Source: Rostratula benghalensis (Eukaryota > Chordata > Aves > Charadriiformes > Rostratulidae). From it: 64,000 bases of DNA. Positions 25,449-37,900 of this stretch are shown one piece after another. Each line of letters opens with the position of its first letter. Position 1 is the first letter of the stretch. The position numbers and the translations under genes are program-made. The stretch spans positions 1,113,835 through 1,177,834 of the forward strand of contig VXAI01000049.1 in assembly GCA_013399305.1 (NCBI GenBank). Reading direction: 5' to 3'. Below the pieces are notes generated by a model. The model had not been told where the DNA came from and searched no databases. It saw nothing but the letters and a program-made list of their open reading frames with translations.

Positions 25449-27249
25449 TTTAATAATTTAAATTTAAATAAAACCAAACCCCTGCATATATGAGAATGGC
25501 AAATTAAAGGAATCCTTTTCTACTTAAGGGGGAACTTCACTCCTTGCTGAAGAAGTAATAATTAATAGAGAATGAACTATGAATTCCTTTCACCTGTTCT
25601 TACTACTCATCACACTCTAAATATTATAGCATAGGCTGCCCATTAAATGCAATTAGGTCTCTGATCTATATTAATTTACACCTGAAATGAGGTCACAGGG
25701 TTCAAAGGTCCTGCTTGTATACATTCAAGAGCAGAACTTTTCAGGCAGGTGATGCTGGTACTACATCAAGCATACAATATTTTTTATTATTTGCATGAAT
25801 CATACCTATGAGTGATACCTCCAGGCTATATATTCCTAGCAGATCTGTGCATTCAAAGGATTCATAAAGTACATTTGAGCAAACAAGCTACCTACTGTTC
25901 CTGTTCATCATGTCCCTTATCTTAATAAATAATGAAGGTGCCATGGGCTGACAATGAAATATTTTGAAAATAGTTTTAATGTATCGCTGGCAGAGGACCT
26001 GTTGGGCATTGATAAATTACACAAGCAGAGAGGATGAGAAATCTGTAAAATATTAATGGTCTGCTTCTGTAGGCAGTAAAGCTGGATATACCTGTGTCTT
26101 ACATAAGGTCTCCTGCTGCCCGTGCGAGGCTAAAAGGAGTGTTTCTGACCGACCCGCAGGGCTCCCGCGTCACGAGCAGATCTCACTGCCTTTGGTGCTG
26201 CTCAAAACACTGGTGCAGTCAATGGTCCAAGGGACACAAAACACAGTGCCTGAAGATGCAATTACTGCAGTGTCTGGTCCACAAGATAAAGCCATCCCTG
26301 TGGTGAAGAGGGGTAGAAGAAGTAGTTCCTGGCTTGTAAGCAGAGGAGTGAATTTATAAGGAACCTCTTGTGCTCCCAGTGCTCAGGGTCCCTGTTATGC
26401 CCTGGGTGCTCGGGTTGCTCTTTGCCAATGGCTCTTGGATGGCACCACCTGGAAGGGCTACTGTATGGGGGGATATATGAAGTATGGGGAGATATGTGGG
26501 GTATGCTGGCCCCTGAGGAAACAGTCCTATCATGCTAATACCATGAATGAAGCGAAGGGAGGATGGCATCACAGCCCTTCTTCCTCTTCTTATTCTGAGG
26601 CCAGGAGCTCTGCCATTTACCTTTAATAATCAGCATATACTTACTGGGCGAAAACAGCTTCTCTCACATTCTTGTCTTCCTTTGGAGCAATAGCTGAATG
26701 TGGCTATTGTGCCCCAGGAGATACTTTCTATAAAACTCTTGTCCAGTGTTCCTGTTGGACATTGGACATCTAGTTACGTACTGCCAGGAAGGTGTCTTTG
26801 CTGTGATGATTTGACAGTGCTATTGCTCTTTCAGAAACACTAGTTTTGAGAGAAGCTCTCCCTCAAACTGGTGGATGCTTTGTTTTGCATATTTCATTAT
26901 TATGCAGCAATGTAACTGTCTGCAGAAAAGTGCTATTTGAATTCAGAAAATTAGGATTTCTGTGACGTTTGTATTGTGCAAAAAATATATTTCTTTGAGA
27001 TCGGAAAATTATTGAGTAGATCGTATTTTGACTGGAAAATGGGTGCTGGAGCAACGAATTAAAACGGCCAATATCACAGAGTGATTTCACCTCGCTCATG
27101 AGAACGATCTTTATTTCTGGATAATTCTGTAGTTGAATTAAAACTACAAATATTCGTTTCAGTGAGAAAGATAAGCACGTGTCAGAGAAGTACAGATCAC
27201 TAAAGAGTTTAATTTTTGTAGTAACTGTACCATAACTCTCAAACTATTG

Positions 27250-27420
27250 CCTTAGCGGGGCTGTTAGGAGCAGGGGAGGGAGAGATTTTGGTTGGTGCCG
27301 GAGACAACCCCAGACACCGCTGCTGGCGGCTCACGGCGCAGCACGCACCTCTGCAGCCCTCCCGCCACCCGAGAGCCATCCCTCACAAAGCATCTGCCCT
27401 GAGTGACGAGATAAAAAGGG
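27250..27420. promoter_or_regulatory. Small CpG-rich patch
   Basis: Roughly ten CpGs in 170 bases by hand count, with locally high GC (cggctcacggcgcagcac), in an otherwise AT-rich and CpG-poor region. It ends in 'gagataaaaaggg' near 27408, a weak TATA-like word. It is too short for a conventional CpG island, and no recognised exon follows on either strand. It could be a minor promoter, an enhancer or a chance GC peak. Confidence 0.25.
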
Positions 27421-29403
27421 TCAGGTGTCTGTCCACGGCATGGAGTTCATAGAACTACACGCCTTACTTATTTTCTTTTAAGTTTAGCAGTTTGGGTTAC
27501 ATCACTACATAAAATTTCTGTTTAGAGAGCGTTGCACTTAGGCATGAGCTGGCAGTAACTGCGAGCTGAAGCCCAAGTATGATTCTCCTTTTTTAGATGT
27601 GTTTTCTCTGTTCCACATTCTGTTTAAATGGCTTACTAGTATCTCAAGTGAACATAGCCTTTATTAAAATGATGTGTTTAAAAGTAATTTCTCTGTAGTC
27701 ACCTTAACTCTGAAGCTCAACTAATAATTCTATTGACCTCCAACTGTTTCCCCTACACAGCCTGAATTTAATTTTAATAAGAAACATTCAGATGTATAAT
27801 ACGTAATGAACTAATATTCTGTATGCAAGTATACCCTGCATTATCTCTGATATTGAATGAGTCCACTATGGAGCATAATTACCTGCACAGGCAAATTCTT
27901 ATTTAATTTCGTTGAAAATTATGTAAAGATTTTCCATACATCCTGCACTAACCCTGCAGCTGGATTAACATGATGGACTATCAGGACTTCTTTAGGGACA
28001 TAATGCACCGTTGGGTCAATAGTCCATGAACAAAGAAGGATTTACACAATAATCTATAATGGCTCCTTAGGAGCTGTTATGGTCTATCAGGATAAAAATC
28101 AGGTAGATAATACATATAAAGTGCATACTTGCTTGTGGAAAGCAAGCATTTGACTGCTTAAATTCTAGCCTTTTAAAGGTCAAATTAGATTCTTTTAACA
28201 TTTTGAATGCAAGTTTACCTGTGAGAAGATTTAACTCCACTTGCTTAATTGCATGCTAAGTAATGAAAATGAAATTCATTAAAATACACAGCAGGTTTAT
28301 GAAAGGAAAAAAAAAAAGTCTCTTTTTAAGCTATGAATACTTCCTTTTAAAAATAATTTGCAGTGGTTAATACCTACCATCCTGTCTGCCTTAGTGGCCA
28401 GTGAATGTCAGAAAGGGGAGCCAGGGACCCTGCCCCAGCAGCTCTGAAGGATATGGGGTCTCCCGGGAGGCAGCCCTGGAGCAGGATTTGGGTATTCAAC
28501 ATGCCCCTGGCTACACTGCCACTGTTCCCTTCACACCGTCCTGGGTGCAGGTGTCCCTAGAAAGCAGTTTATATCCTTGGGCAACAGTGCAATTGGGCAG
28601 AAAAATACTTATTTTGACTTTTCTCAATGAAATTATGTTCTCTAGTCTTACATGTTAAAAGAAAGAAATCTGATTCTTGCCAAACTTGTTTTTTCAAGCT
28701 CGCACCATGTAGGATGACACCACAATAGTTGTATTCCAATCACAGGAAAGGTAAAAAGAAGGGTTTTATTTCTTTTAATTTCAGTATTTTCCTATGAATA
28801 GAATAGCATCTTCTAATTGCTTGTACATATGATGCCACTTTTTGGTGTTCAGACTCAGTGGAGACATTAGAGAAGCTGAAACTCATTGAAAACATTTAGC
28901 CATCCCTCCAAAGGGAGAGGCTGGCAGGAAAGAGGAGTACAGCACAGAATCTTTCAAGGTTTCATACAGCAGAACGAACCCCCCGTGATCTTTTTGCAGC
29001 AGAGGGCAGCAGAGCAGCGAGTATCCACCACGCCGAGGGCTGGGAGTGTTGACATGGGGCTTGGCAATTGGGTAATTTTTGATATTGTCCTGACACATAA
29101 ACACCTAGAGTCAGGTTTTCAAAGGTTATTTGCACACTAAAAGAGGAATTAGCAAAATGAACTTACATGCCAAAAGTAATTTTGAATATTCTAAAAAGGC
29201 TATAGTCCTATGAAAGGGCTGATTTTAGACAGAAAAAGGCCCTTGTGTCATTAACGTGTGAATAGGAATTAGAACATGTTCAAAATAAACAAGCCAAATG
29301 ATGATGATTTCTGGGAAAGTGCAGGCATCAAAATATAATATTACACAATTACAAGAAAGTCCAGCATTATTTGCAAACATTGGGCCAAATTACCTCAAAC
29401 ACA

Positions 29404-29426
29404 CCCCCTCCCCTCCCCCCCCCCCC
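29404..29426. repeat. C-rich tract (C5-T-C4-T-C12)
   Basis: A nearly pure C run. The minus strand has G runs of 12, 4 and 5 separated by single A residues and is a strong G-quadruplex candidate. Homopolymer length may be inaccurate. Confidence 0.9.
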
Positions 29427-31096
29427 TTTTTATATCTTTAATGTTCGCTCACAGCATAATACCTAAAATACTGAGGTTAATATGAAAAGTAACTGTGGTG
29501 CATAATATATTGTTGTGGGTTTGTTATTGTGCAATTTACTTTTAAGTCATTACTCTACCTCATACATAAAAAGTCAGCAAATTATCAGAGTTTATTCCAT
29601 TGACTTTCTCACACCTTGAGAAATAGCCCATTTGTATTATCACAGTTTGATATATTTCCCATTTACTGAGCTTCTTTGGCAAGCTGGCATTTTAATTTAA
29701 TTATACTTTTTTGCTAATGGTCTTTATTTTTCAGTGTCTCTGTGGTTAAATGCCTTTAAGGTTCTGGAATTTTTTTATTTCCTTTTATTTTTTTCTCTCC
29801 CCTTTTGGCATGCTCCTGGTGTAAATTTATAAACTGACAAAATTCAGTGTAAGATTCAAAGAGGTGAAGTTAAGGAATCTGTTAAGAAATCCTGCGCTTA
29901 AACAATTAAGCATTTCTTCACTTTGAGGATGTGATTTCTGAATATATTTAGTATCCTACACCCCTAATTAGGGGCTGCTATGCAAAGAGAGCACAGATTG
30001 TGTAACACAGACATTCAGGTGGGTTTCTGCAGTTTTGCTTGATTCTGGGGCACAGCCTCGGACCACTGAACTCTCAGTAGGAGCTTTTGCTGTATTTTGT
30101 TTGTGGGTAGATCCTTAATATATATCCTTAACATCTATCCTTAGTGTAAATTAAAACTACTGTTAAGAATAAAATACATGCAGTTATAATAATACTTCCG
30201 ATATGTGATTGGTATCAACATAAAACTTCATTTTAATACATGAATTTACTAGTTTTTGCTCTGTAGTCCTTTTTTGCAACTTCTCTTAGCTCCTTGCCTC
30301 GGGAAAGGTGGTACATGCACATCCTGCTAATCCTTTTAGCATCCTCGTGTTTGCACCATCACCTTCCTAATAGCCTGCAGGAACTGCTGGATCTCTTTTC
30401 CTGGAACATTAACAGAAGTTTGTGGTGTGATCGCTAACTGTTTGCTTTGGCACCTCCCAGGAGCCAGGGAGAAGAGGGTAGGAATTTTTCAGTGGTGGGG
30501 ACATTGCACACTGGGGTGTGAATTAGGAGATCAAAACACAGCTAACCAAATGGGACCCATGCTGTAGGGACGATGGAAAACCAGGAGTGGACATGGCACA
30601 CCTAACCTCGCCGCAATTACAGCTTGACTAAAGCACTGAAAACATTCCAGAGAGGGCAAAGCTGTGGTATGGGGAAAATGTTCTGAAAACCTGTGACTTT
30701 TTGAATTAGTGCCTTATGTAAATACGAGTTAGTGACACTGGGCCTACCTCTGTCTTCTGCATACCTGATAGATCAGTCTGACTCCCAGTAAAATTCCACC
30801 TTTGATATGAACAGACAAAATAGGAAATCACATAAATAAGTCCTGACAGCAAAGCTCCCCAGCTTCTCCCAAAGAAGCGACTGCTTTTCAAGAGTGTGCT
30901 GCTTCCACACTTTAGTATCAGTTGCCTGAACTCCAGGGCAAGTTTAGAGATGACTGGCTGCCTCCTCCTCTGCTGAATTCACAGCAAAATCTTCCTGGTT
31001 CTTCTTCTGCCAGTGTATCTCTCTCCTCAACACCTGTGCTTTTCACTTTGTGCTTCTACCCTTCTACCATTTGCCATTTTCTTTCATGTTCATATA

Positions 31097-31392
31097 TCAC
31101 AGAATCACAGACTCTCAGGGATTGGAAGGGACCTTGAAAGCTCATCCAGTCCAATCCCCCTGCCAGAGCAGGAACACCCAGAGCAGGTCCCACAGGAACG
31201 TGTCCAGGAGGGGTTTGAATGTCTCCAGAGAAGGAGACTCCACCACCTCTCTGGGCAGCCCCTGCCAGTGTTTCCTCACCATGAAGAAGTTTTTTCTCAT
31301 ATTTCAGTGGAACCTCCTCTGTTCCAGCTTGCACCCATTGCCCCTTGTCCTATCATTGCCTGTCCCTGAGAAGAGCCTGGCTCCATCCTCCT
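31097..31392 (-). mobile_element. CR1 LINE 3' fragment, minus strand
   Basis: The plus strand starts with the reversed CR1 tail 'tcacagaatcacagac', then 'attggaagggacctt', 'tccagtccaatcccc' and 'gaacacccagagcagg'. It continues with 'gggtttgaatgtctcc', 'ccaccacctctctggg' and 'cttgcacccattgcccc', in the canonical order of reversed CR1. The copy is about 295 bp, 5'-truncated and well preserved, so it is relatively young compared with the element at 15778. Overlapping plus-strand frames of 114-118 codons here are antisense artefacts. Confidence 0.93.
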
Positions 31393-31910
31393 GACACTCA
31401 CCTGTACATGCTCTTGTTCTTTCCGTTGCTTGTTGCTATAACCCCACCTACAGTCACAGTATCATGTACCGAGGTGGGAGACAACAGCCACCCTCTTCAC
31501 CGTGTATCTACAGGTTCTGTTGGTGCTGAGTTTCTGCTTGCTGGAGTAAGGACTGGGGGTCTGCTCACCTAAATTCAGTCTTGGCGTGGGTTGACTCCCC
31601 TTCACGTGCTCACTTTAGAGTTGATCACAGCTAGTCAGGAGTGTGTATCAAATGCATCACATGTCTTGGGGACAAACAAACGAGAAGGAAATTATTTACT
31701 GGCACTCTGGACAAACCAGGCTGTGTGCAAGACTCAGAGCTGTCTGGGCCGTAGCTGCTGTGACAACTGCTGTTTGTTCTCTGTGCACAACAGCTCTGCA
31801 AGATTCAGCGACACCGTTACACCTTCCCAACTGAAGAAATCACATAATGAAAATAGGTACTTGCTGGGCTATTTAAAGGGTCTTAGAGAAGAAACTGGTT
31901 CTCTGTATAT
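31393..31910. other. Unique noncoding sequence between two CR1 pieces
   Basis: No gene is recognised. A 114-codon plus-strand frame (31591-31935) runs into the CR1 tail and has no family resemblance. The two CR1 pieces flanking this 520-bp stretch have their 3' tails facing outward from it. Confidence 0.6.
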
Positions 31911-31944
31911 AATCCAACTCCATATCGTTCTGTGATTCTGTGAT
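31911..31944 (+). mobile_element. Very short CR1 3' tail, plus strand
   Basis: 'aatccaactccatatcg' followed by 'ttctgtgattctgtgat' matches the last 30-odd bases of CR1, including two ATTCTGTG-type terminal repeats. It is an extremely 5'-truncated insertion or the remnant of a deleted copy. The preceding sequence does not continue the CR1 pattern. Confidence 0.6.
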
Positions 31945-34552
31945 ATAATAATATTACCCACACATGAAGTATTAATAAGGCATTTATTTAATTTAAAAAA
32001 AAAAACAAACCACTTTCTATTGAAAAAAAGAACAAGACTCGGACAAAGTCCTAAAAATTAGTTCAAGTTCTTGAAAACAAATCTATAGTGAGACATAAGG
32101 AATTCAGTGCATTTAAACTCCCTAAGAGAGTGCTAAAAATGGACAATTTAATCACAGGAGGGAAAAGGAAACAAAGGCTTAAAAACATCCTTTAGCCAAG
32201 TTACAGTGCAAGAAGTAGTCTGAGAGTTAAAGAAAGTTGAATCAAAACAACACACAAGCTGAACCTGAAGATAATTTAACCACTGGACCATTTAAAGCGG
32301 TGTTTTCAAACGCTGATTCTCCGTCATTTGAAAGGAAGAGCGGGTGTCTTCCCAGCCAGGTGTAGGGCAGGCTGTGGAGCCTCTGCTGTGCTTGTCCATC
32401 GTACACTCTTTTTCAAACTAGCTCTTTAATCTGTTTGTACTTGCCACCGTCCACAAAGATGTATGCAGCTTTTAATAGAAAGCTATTCTTTGTGGCCTCT
32501 TTCTATCATCAGAGTAAGGGCAGTAGATAATAACCTCTCATTTTACAACTTCCTCTGTAAATGTTGGCTTGACAATTAGCATTTTCAAAGACTAAGAGCA
32601 ACCTTCAAAGACAACCATCGCCAAACAGGAGGTTGATTGTGGAACCAAACATCAGGATTAATGGTAGAGCTTTAACAGTGTGACAAAGTCTACCTGGAGT
32701 GTTTATTTGGTGCCGTTTTCTGTCCTCCCTAATACCGACGCTCTAAGAGGATGTCAGCTCAAATACTGCCGAAGTTAGCTTTGAAGAAAATGTTTACGAA
32801 TTCCACATTTGTGTAATATTGACCTAGAGCCCTGGGAACCTGTTGGTGCTCCCTGAACCAGGAGGCAGTGAAATGTAAATGCCTCCCCAACGCCGTGCCC
32901 AAGGCGGCAGAGGGCAGCTGCCCACCTCGGCCCCGGCTCAGGGCAGCGTTGACGGGATCTGACAGATCTTGGGCTTTGGCACATTCAGTGTGGCTTGGCC
33001 TTGGCCTCTCGCTGTGACAGCTGCCTCTGTTTGCAAGTGGGTATTTAAATAAAAAAAAAAAGGAAAGAATTTTTCAAGGTTTTTATCGTACTACTTTTGT
33101 CAAAGTTTATTCTGTGGAGTTGGTTGAAAGTCAAAATTTTGAGCAGACCGCTCGCTGCGTTTGCTGCTGGTCTAGGGAGGTGGTGGTTGAGCCTTGGAGG
33201 CTGAGCCTTGAGCTTCCAGTTTGTGCCCATCCCTGGGGCTCTGGAGGTTACCATAGGAGGGGTGGAGGACTGGCATGGTTTGTCTAAATCCCAGCAGTGC
33301 AAACGCGTTAACGGATCCCGGTGTGATGGCTGCGCATAAAGACGGGAATAAATCAATTCATTAAATCCACTTAGATGGTGTAGTTGGTACACAGCACCTC
33401 TTCTCTCATGCCTTAAACTCTGGTGGCAGGAGGAGAGGACAGTTGGCAAGGACTATGCGGAACTGGTGGTGTATATATGTTTTAAACAAGTCTTTTACTC
33501 ATGCAAAACTGCAGCCTGGAAGTTATATACAATAGAAGGAGAACAATGGGAGGGAGGTCTTGACTGTGTATTTCAGAATAAAGTTGGAGTAGAGCAAAAC
33601 CAGAAGACATTAGCCTTTACTCACAGTGTGCCCTGAAGGCCTGGCATATGGTTGTAGCTTTACAAGCAAAATCAATTTTATTCTTCCATAGAAAATAAAC
33701 AAGGGTTTTTTTGCTCTCTCTTTTTTTTTTTAAATCTACAAGTATATTTTCCTTTTCTTTGTTTCATAGTGTTCTGCATATACATATATTTTTTTTTTAA
33801 ATTAACATAGTACTGGATATTAAATAATTTGATATACAAATGTTACTATTTCCTGTCCTTTAACAATGAGCATGGACAGATGCAAGTGTTGCCAGATGGA
33901 ATCTTTTCTGAGTATAACACTTGCATTCAGTTCAGATTCCCTACAGCATCTCACACTAATGCGGTGTAGTTTAGAGAGCTGTTAACCATTAATTAGATCC
34001 CATTTTATTACATGGTATCTCCATAAGTCATGAAAAGTGAGGCAAAAGAAATAAAAAAAATAAATAAAATGTTTTCCATCAATTTTACATCTGAAAGTAA
34101 ACAGCCCCAGTCATTTGCAGCACTGACAGGATTAAAACTTGTGAGCAAAGTTTGTCCAGCTGTGATTCTAAAGGAGGACTGTTCCCTAATGCAGCAGCAT
34201 GAAAGCAGGAACTCCTGCCACTTACATGGGGTTGTTTAATTTTGGAAACAGTCTATTGGTTCTTGGAAATTCATCAGAACACACTAAAGCAGACTGATAA
34301 CTGAGTCCAAGCCTCTTCAGCATTCTGATGGGATAGCTGAAGATTTTACAGAACTGATGCAAATGAAGAGCTGTTAGAAGTCATGTAGGGGAGGACTTTT
34401 ACAACTCAAAAATAAAATATCTAAGGGTGGAGTAGTTGTAGTTCTATATGAGCTAAAGGCAAGAAAGAAATGACTGCAGGAGCTGAGCATGGGCTGAACT
34501 TCACTGCTTCAAAGCTGACAAAAAGGTACTTCAAAATTTTCTGGGAAAAGTA
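31945..34552. other. Unique noncoding sequence
   Basis: No gene or clear transposon is recognised. There are A-rich runs near 31993 and 33050, a T-rich run near 33720, and a somewhat GC-rich, CpG-containing stretch at about 32880-32950. The 134-codon minus-strand frame at 33045-33449 has no recognisable domain and is not supported as a gene. Confidence 0.65.
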
Positions 34553-34950
34553 TAGTAAAATTGGAGAAGCTTAAGAGAAGAACCAGAAGAATGATTAAAG
34601 GTCTGGAAAACCAGTGTTACCTGAGAAACTAAGTCCGCTCTGCTTATTGAAGGAAAGGTTACCTAGTGACTTGATCAGGGTGTATAATTATCTTCCTAGG
34701 GAGATTTCACATTCAGAAGGGCTCCTTTAATAAAAAGAAGGGGTAACAAGGCAAAACAGCTGGAAGCTGAAGATATTTGAAGTTAAAATCAGAGGAAGAA
34801 TTGGGTGCACATTTTCAATCTGAATGTTAATTAATCATTGGAATGCCATTGTATGTGGCAATTTTCCATTGCCCTTCAGTAGAGATAAAACAAAACAGAG
34901 CAGTTCTAGAGGCATGTGAAATCTGGTAGTAGAATAAGGCAAAAATCTAG
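34553..34950 (+). mobile_element. Ancient CR1-L/L3-type LINE fragment, plus strand
   Basis: A diverged sense LINE 3' region. 'gaccagaagaatgattaaag'-like sequence at about 34578-34600 is followed by 'gtctgg', then 'gtgacttgatcagggtgtat', 'gggctcctttaataaa', 'aggggtaacaaggcaaaa', 'cagctggaagctgaag' and 'gttaattaatcattggaa'. This order matches older CR1-L-type elements shared by birds and other reptiles rather than the typical younger avian CR1. It has many substitutions and no intact frame. Boundaries are approximate. Confidence 0.65.
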
Positions 34951-37900
34951 GAATTGAAGTAACTAATCAAAATAGCTTGATAATTTTAAAACCTATTAGT
35001 TTTACAATTTTAAAATTGCAAACCAGAGCTCCTGGGGCTCTATTTCTTTACTGCCCTTGGGTTCAAGCCCTTCCCTAGTAAGCCAGAACATATTCACCAC
35101 ACTGCTGCTTTCCTCTGCTTATTCAAATCTTGAACTTACTAGAAGCCAAGGCTCATTGGTTTATCAGCTGTGGATTTTGAGGCTGACGTGAACTTTGATG
35201 AATCCTGGGGGGGTCTCTCAGGGTTTTTCAAAAGTGTGTATCTATCTCTTCTCTATCTTTTTCAGGCATAAGGATTAAACTATGTGACCCTATAGACAGT
35301 ACAGGTGGTTGCTGCCAAAGAGAGTGGTCCAGCTTCCACATCCATCTCCTTTTTCCTGGTGTGACAGTTCCCTGCTTTCCTTTTACTCTCCCTTTACTCA
35401 GCTTTGCTGAGCTGGCTTATCCACCTGGGCATAAAACTATCCTTTTTCTTGGTGGTGTTGGTTTTGTTTTCCCCCCATGCAGTTTAGTTTATCAGTAGAA
35501 TCTGTTCAGAAGGGCACTAAGACTGGCCAGCACAAGAGAAGAGGCAGAAGTGTGCAGCTGAGAGTGGGAGAGGAAAAGGTGGATGGAAGAGACCATCCTG
35601 CAGCACTGAGCCACAAATCAACTCAGGGACCGCCTGGGATTGTGCCCCAGCTGTGGTCACACGGAGTGTGCACACTGCTTCGTGATGGATTATGTTTTCA
35701 GTGCCTGTGAAACTCAAGCTACCCCTAGACTTCTTTTGCTACTGCTGCAGCTTTATGTAACTGCGGCCATTGCTGTTTCTTTTGTCTTTGTTCTCTGGAA
35801 TGTTTAAGAGAGTTGTGCACATGCTGTTTAACGAGATTTATTTGGCCTGCAAGCTGCAGATGGGCAGAAATCAAAGGAGGTGGAAGTGGACATTGACATG
35901 ACCTCCAGCATGTTGTTTATGGAGAACATCCTTCTAGTGATGTATGACAAGTCTGAGGTCAATGATTAGTATCTATTAGCTCTTTGAAAAATGGAGAAAG
36001 CAATAGTTCCTGATGGTGCATGTTTTAGATCTAGTTAAAATGGAAAAGCCTGATGTGAGAAGAAAAAAAAAGTGCTTCAGTGTCTATGTATACATTTACC
36101 ACACATCACCAGGGCATCTTAACACTCAAAATACTCAGGCACCAAGCTATGTTAGTAGGAAGAGCTGTGGTCTAGATTCCTTCTCGCTTATCTCCCCTCT
36201 GAAACAGCTGGATTTGATTATTTATTATTATTCACTTCTTCCTTTTTCCTCTAAATTATCTTCATTTCTTTTTGTTTTTGTTGGAAAGCTAAATCAAAGA
36301 GGAGCTTTACATTTGGTTCTGGACACAGTGATGCAGAAACTTGCTTTTCTGCAGAAAAGACCTTGTGTGAGTCACCTCATGCCAGCTCTCCCCCAGTTCA
36401 GCCACATAGTGAAGAAACGGACAGGATTTCCAAGAATTTGTGGAAATTCCAATATAATCTTAGCATGAAAAAATCTCTGCAGCCATCTAGAGCAGCTGGT
36501 AAAGTGATTTCTAACTTTCTAACTGCTAATGGTAGGTGGTAGTGCAGCAGTATTTGCAAGGTTCAGCAGTCTCTTCATAGACCTTTCTTTTCAGGTAACT
36601 GCATGTAGAATTGAAGTGAGACAGATTGGGCATATACACCTAAGGAATTGTGAGCAAATCCTGGGGTACTTGAAACAGAGGCAGCCAGAACTGTCAAAAA
36701 AGTCTTTTTTACAGTTTCATTGGTAGAACAAAGAATGTCTTTTTCACCTAAAAAAGGTTGCCTATTCTTCAGGGAAAAAAGGAAAAAAAGGGATCAAAAA
36801 CTTAATTTCAAAAATTTAGAAGAAGCAATACCAGAAAATATTCCTTTGCTTCTGTTATTTATACCAATGATGAGTACTTGTACAGAAAAGGTTGGTACAG
36901 AGTCCAAAAGGACTGTTGTCTTTAAAATGAGACAACAGACTCTTCATCCCAGCAGGAGTATCTGCAAACCACTTCACCCTACAGGACTTGGTTGAGATCA
37001 GTCTCCAGTGACAGCCACCCTTCTTCACCTTTCCAGTGTCCAAGCAAAACAGCTTTAAGGAAAAGGCGTGATTTGGACTTTGGGTAACAGATGGGAGAGG
37101 CTGTGTGAGTTGAAGGGATGTGAGCCTGCGATGCCTCTGTGTCTCTCCGACAGGCTGTGCTAGAGGACATGGGCTAGCAGAGCCGCTCTCGTAAATTCTT
37201 TTGAAATTATTTGAATGCACTTTGGGTACCGGAGGAGGGAGAGCTCTATTGTCTGTGAAACTGAGACTCGCACGGAGAAAACGGTGTTTGTTTATGGCTG
37301 GACTGAGACATAAAACGACCCAGGGGCTCCAAAGCACCTCCTTGCCAGTATTTCCTCCTGTTGCTTTGGAGATGCAGCTTGATAAACACAGTACCCAAAG
37401 TTTTATGGAACTTTCCGTGAATCATTTTCCTGTTACAGAAAAGATGTTAGTCTGTTCCCCGGTGGCTCCACTGCAACAGAGCAGTGACGTTTACTCTGGG
37501 GAACACTTATGTGTGGGTGCCTCTGTGGGAATGTGTGTGGGGTGATGAGGACATCTGTGTCTGTATGCTGCCATTCTAGGTGTTGGCATCTACCATGCCA
37601 GCTCACAGCAGTATACTCTAGGATTAGCCCTTCCATCTTAATGAAGACCTCCTGTCTTCGGAAATCTTCTTCCACAATGGTTTTCAGTGCTCTAGGCAGG
37701 CATACAACTTTCCTTTCCCATTCATAACTTGGAGTCTTATCCTTGTTTATTCTTTCTGGTTGGATTTTTTGTTTTTGTTTTTCTTTTTTTTTTTACTCTT
37801 CTTTCACAGAAATTAAATGGCAGTGGCTGGCTCCGATCACCACATTCTCTCTCTGCTTAATTTCTGCTACAAAGTTCTCCAGTTCTTTTATCTGCACAGC

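Larger units (their letters stand above)
25449..31096. other. AT-rich noncoding sequence with conserved-element-like stretches
   Basis: No exon or RNA gene is recognised. Two intervals, about 27600-28300 and about 29430-29770, combine low repeat content with dense TAAT/ATTA, ATGCAAAT-like and CAATAA-like words and small hairpins (for example gctccttaggagc at 28062-28074, and cttgctt/aagcaag at 28128-28146). This is reminiscent of conserved developmental enhancers, but that is inference. A CpG-rich patch lies at about 27250-27420, and a C-rich tract at 29404-29426. A-rich runs occur near 25055 (before the gap) and 28302. Confidence 0.6.

Noticed and set aside
31013..31394. Plus-strand frames of 114-118 codons
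   Set aside because: They are antisense to a CR1 insertion whose own strand is minus. There is no independent coding signal.
36855..37337. 160-codon minus-strand frame
   Set aside because: It begins with GTG and has no ATG until near its end. No recognised domain.
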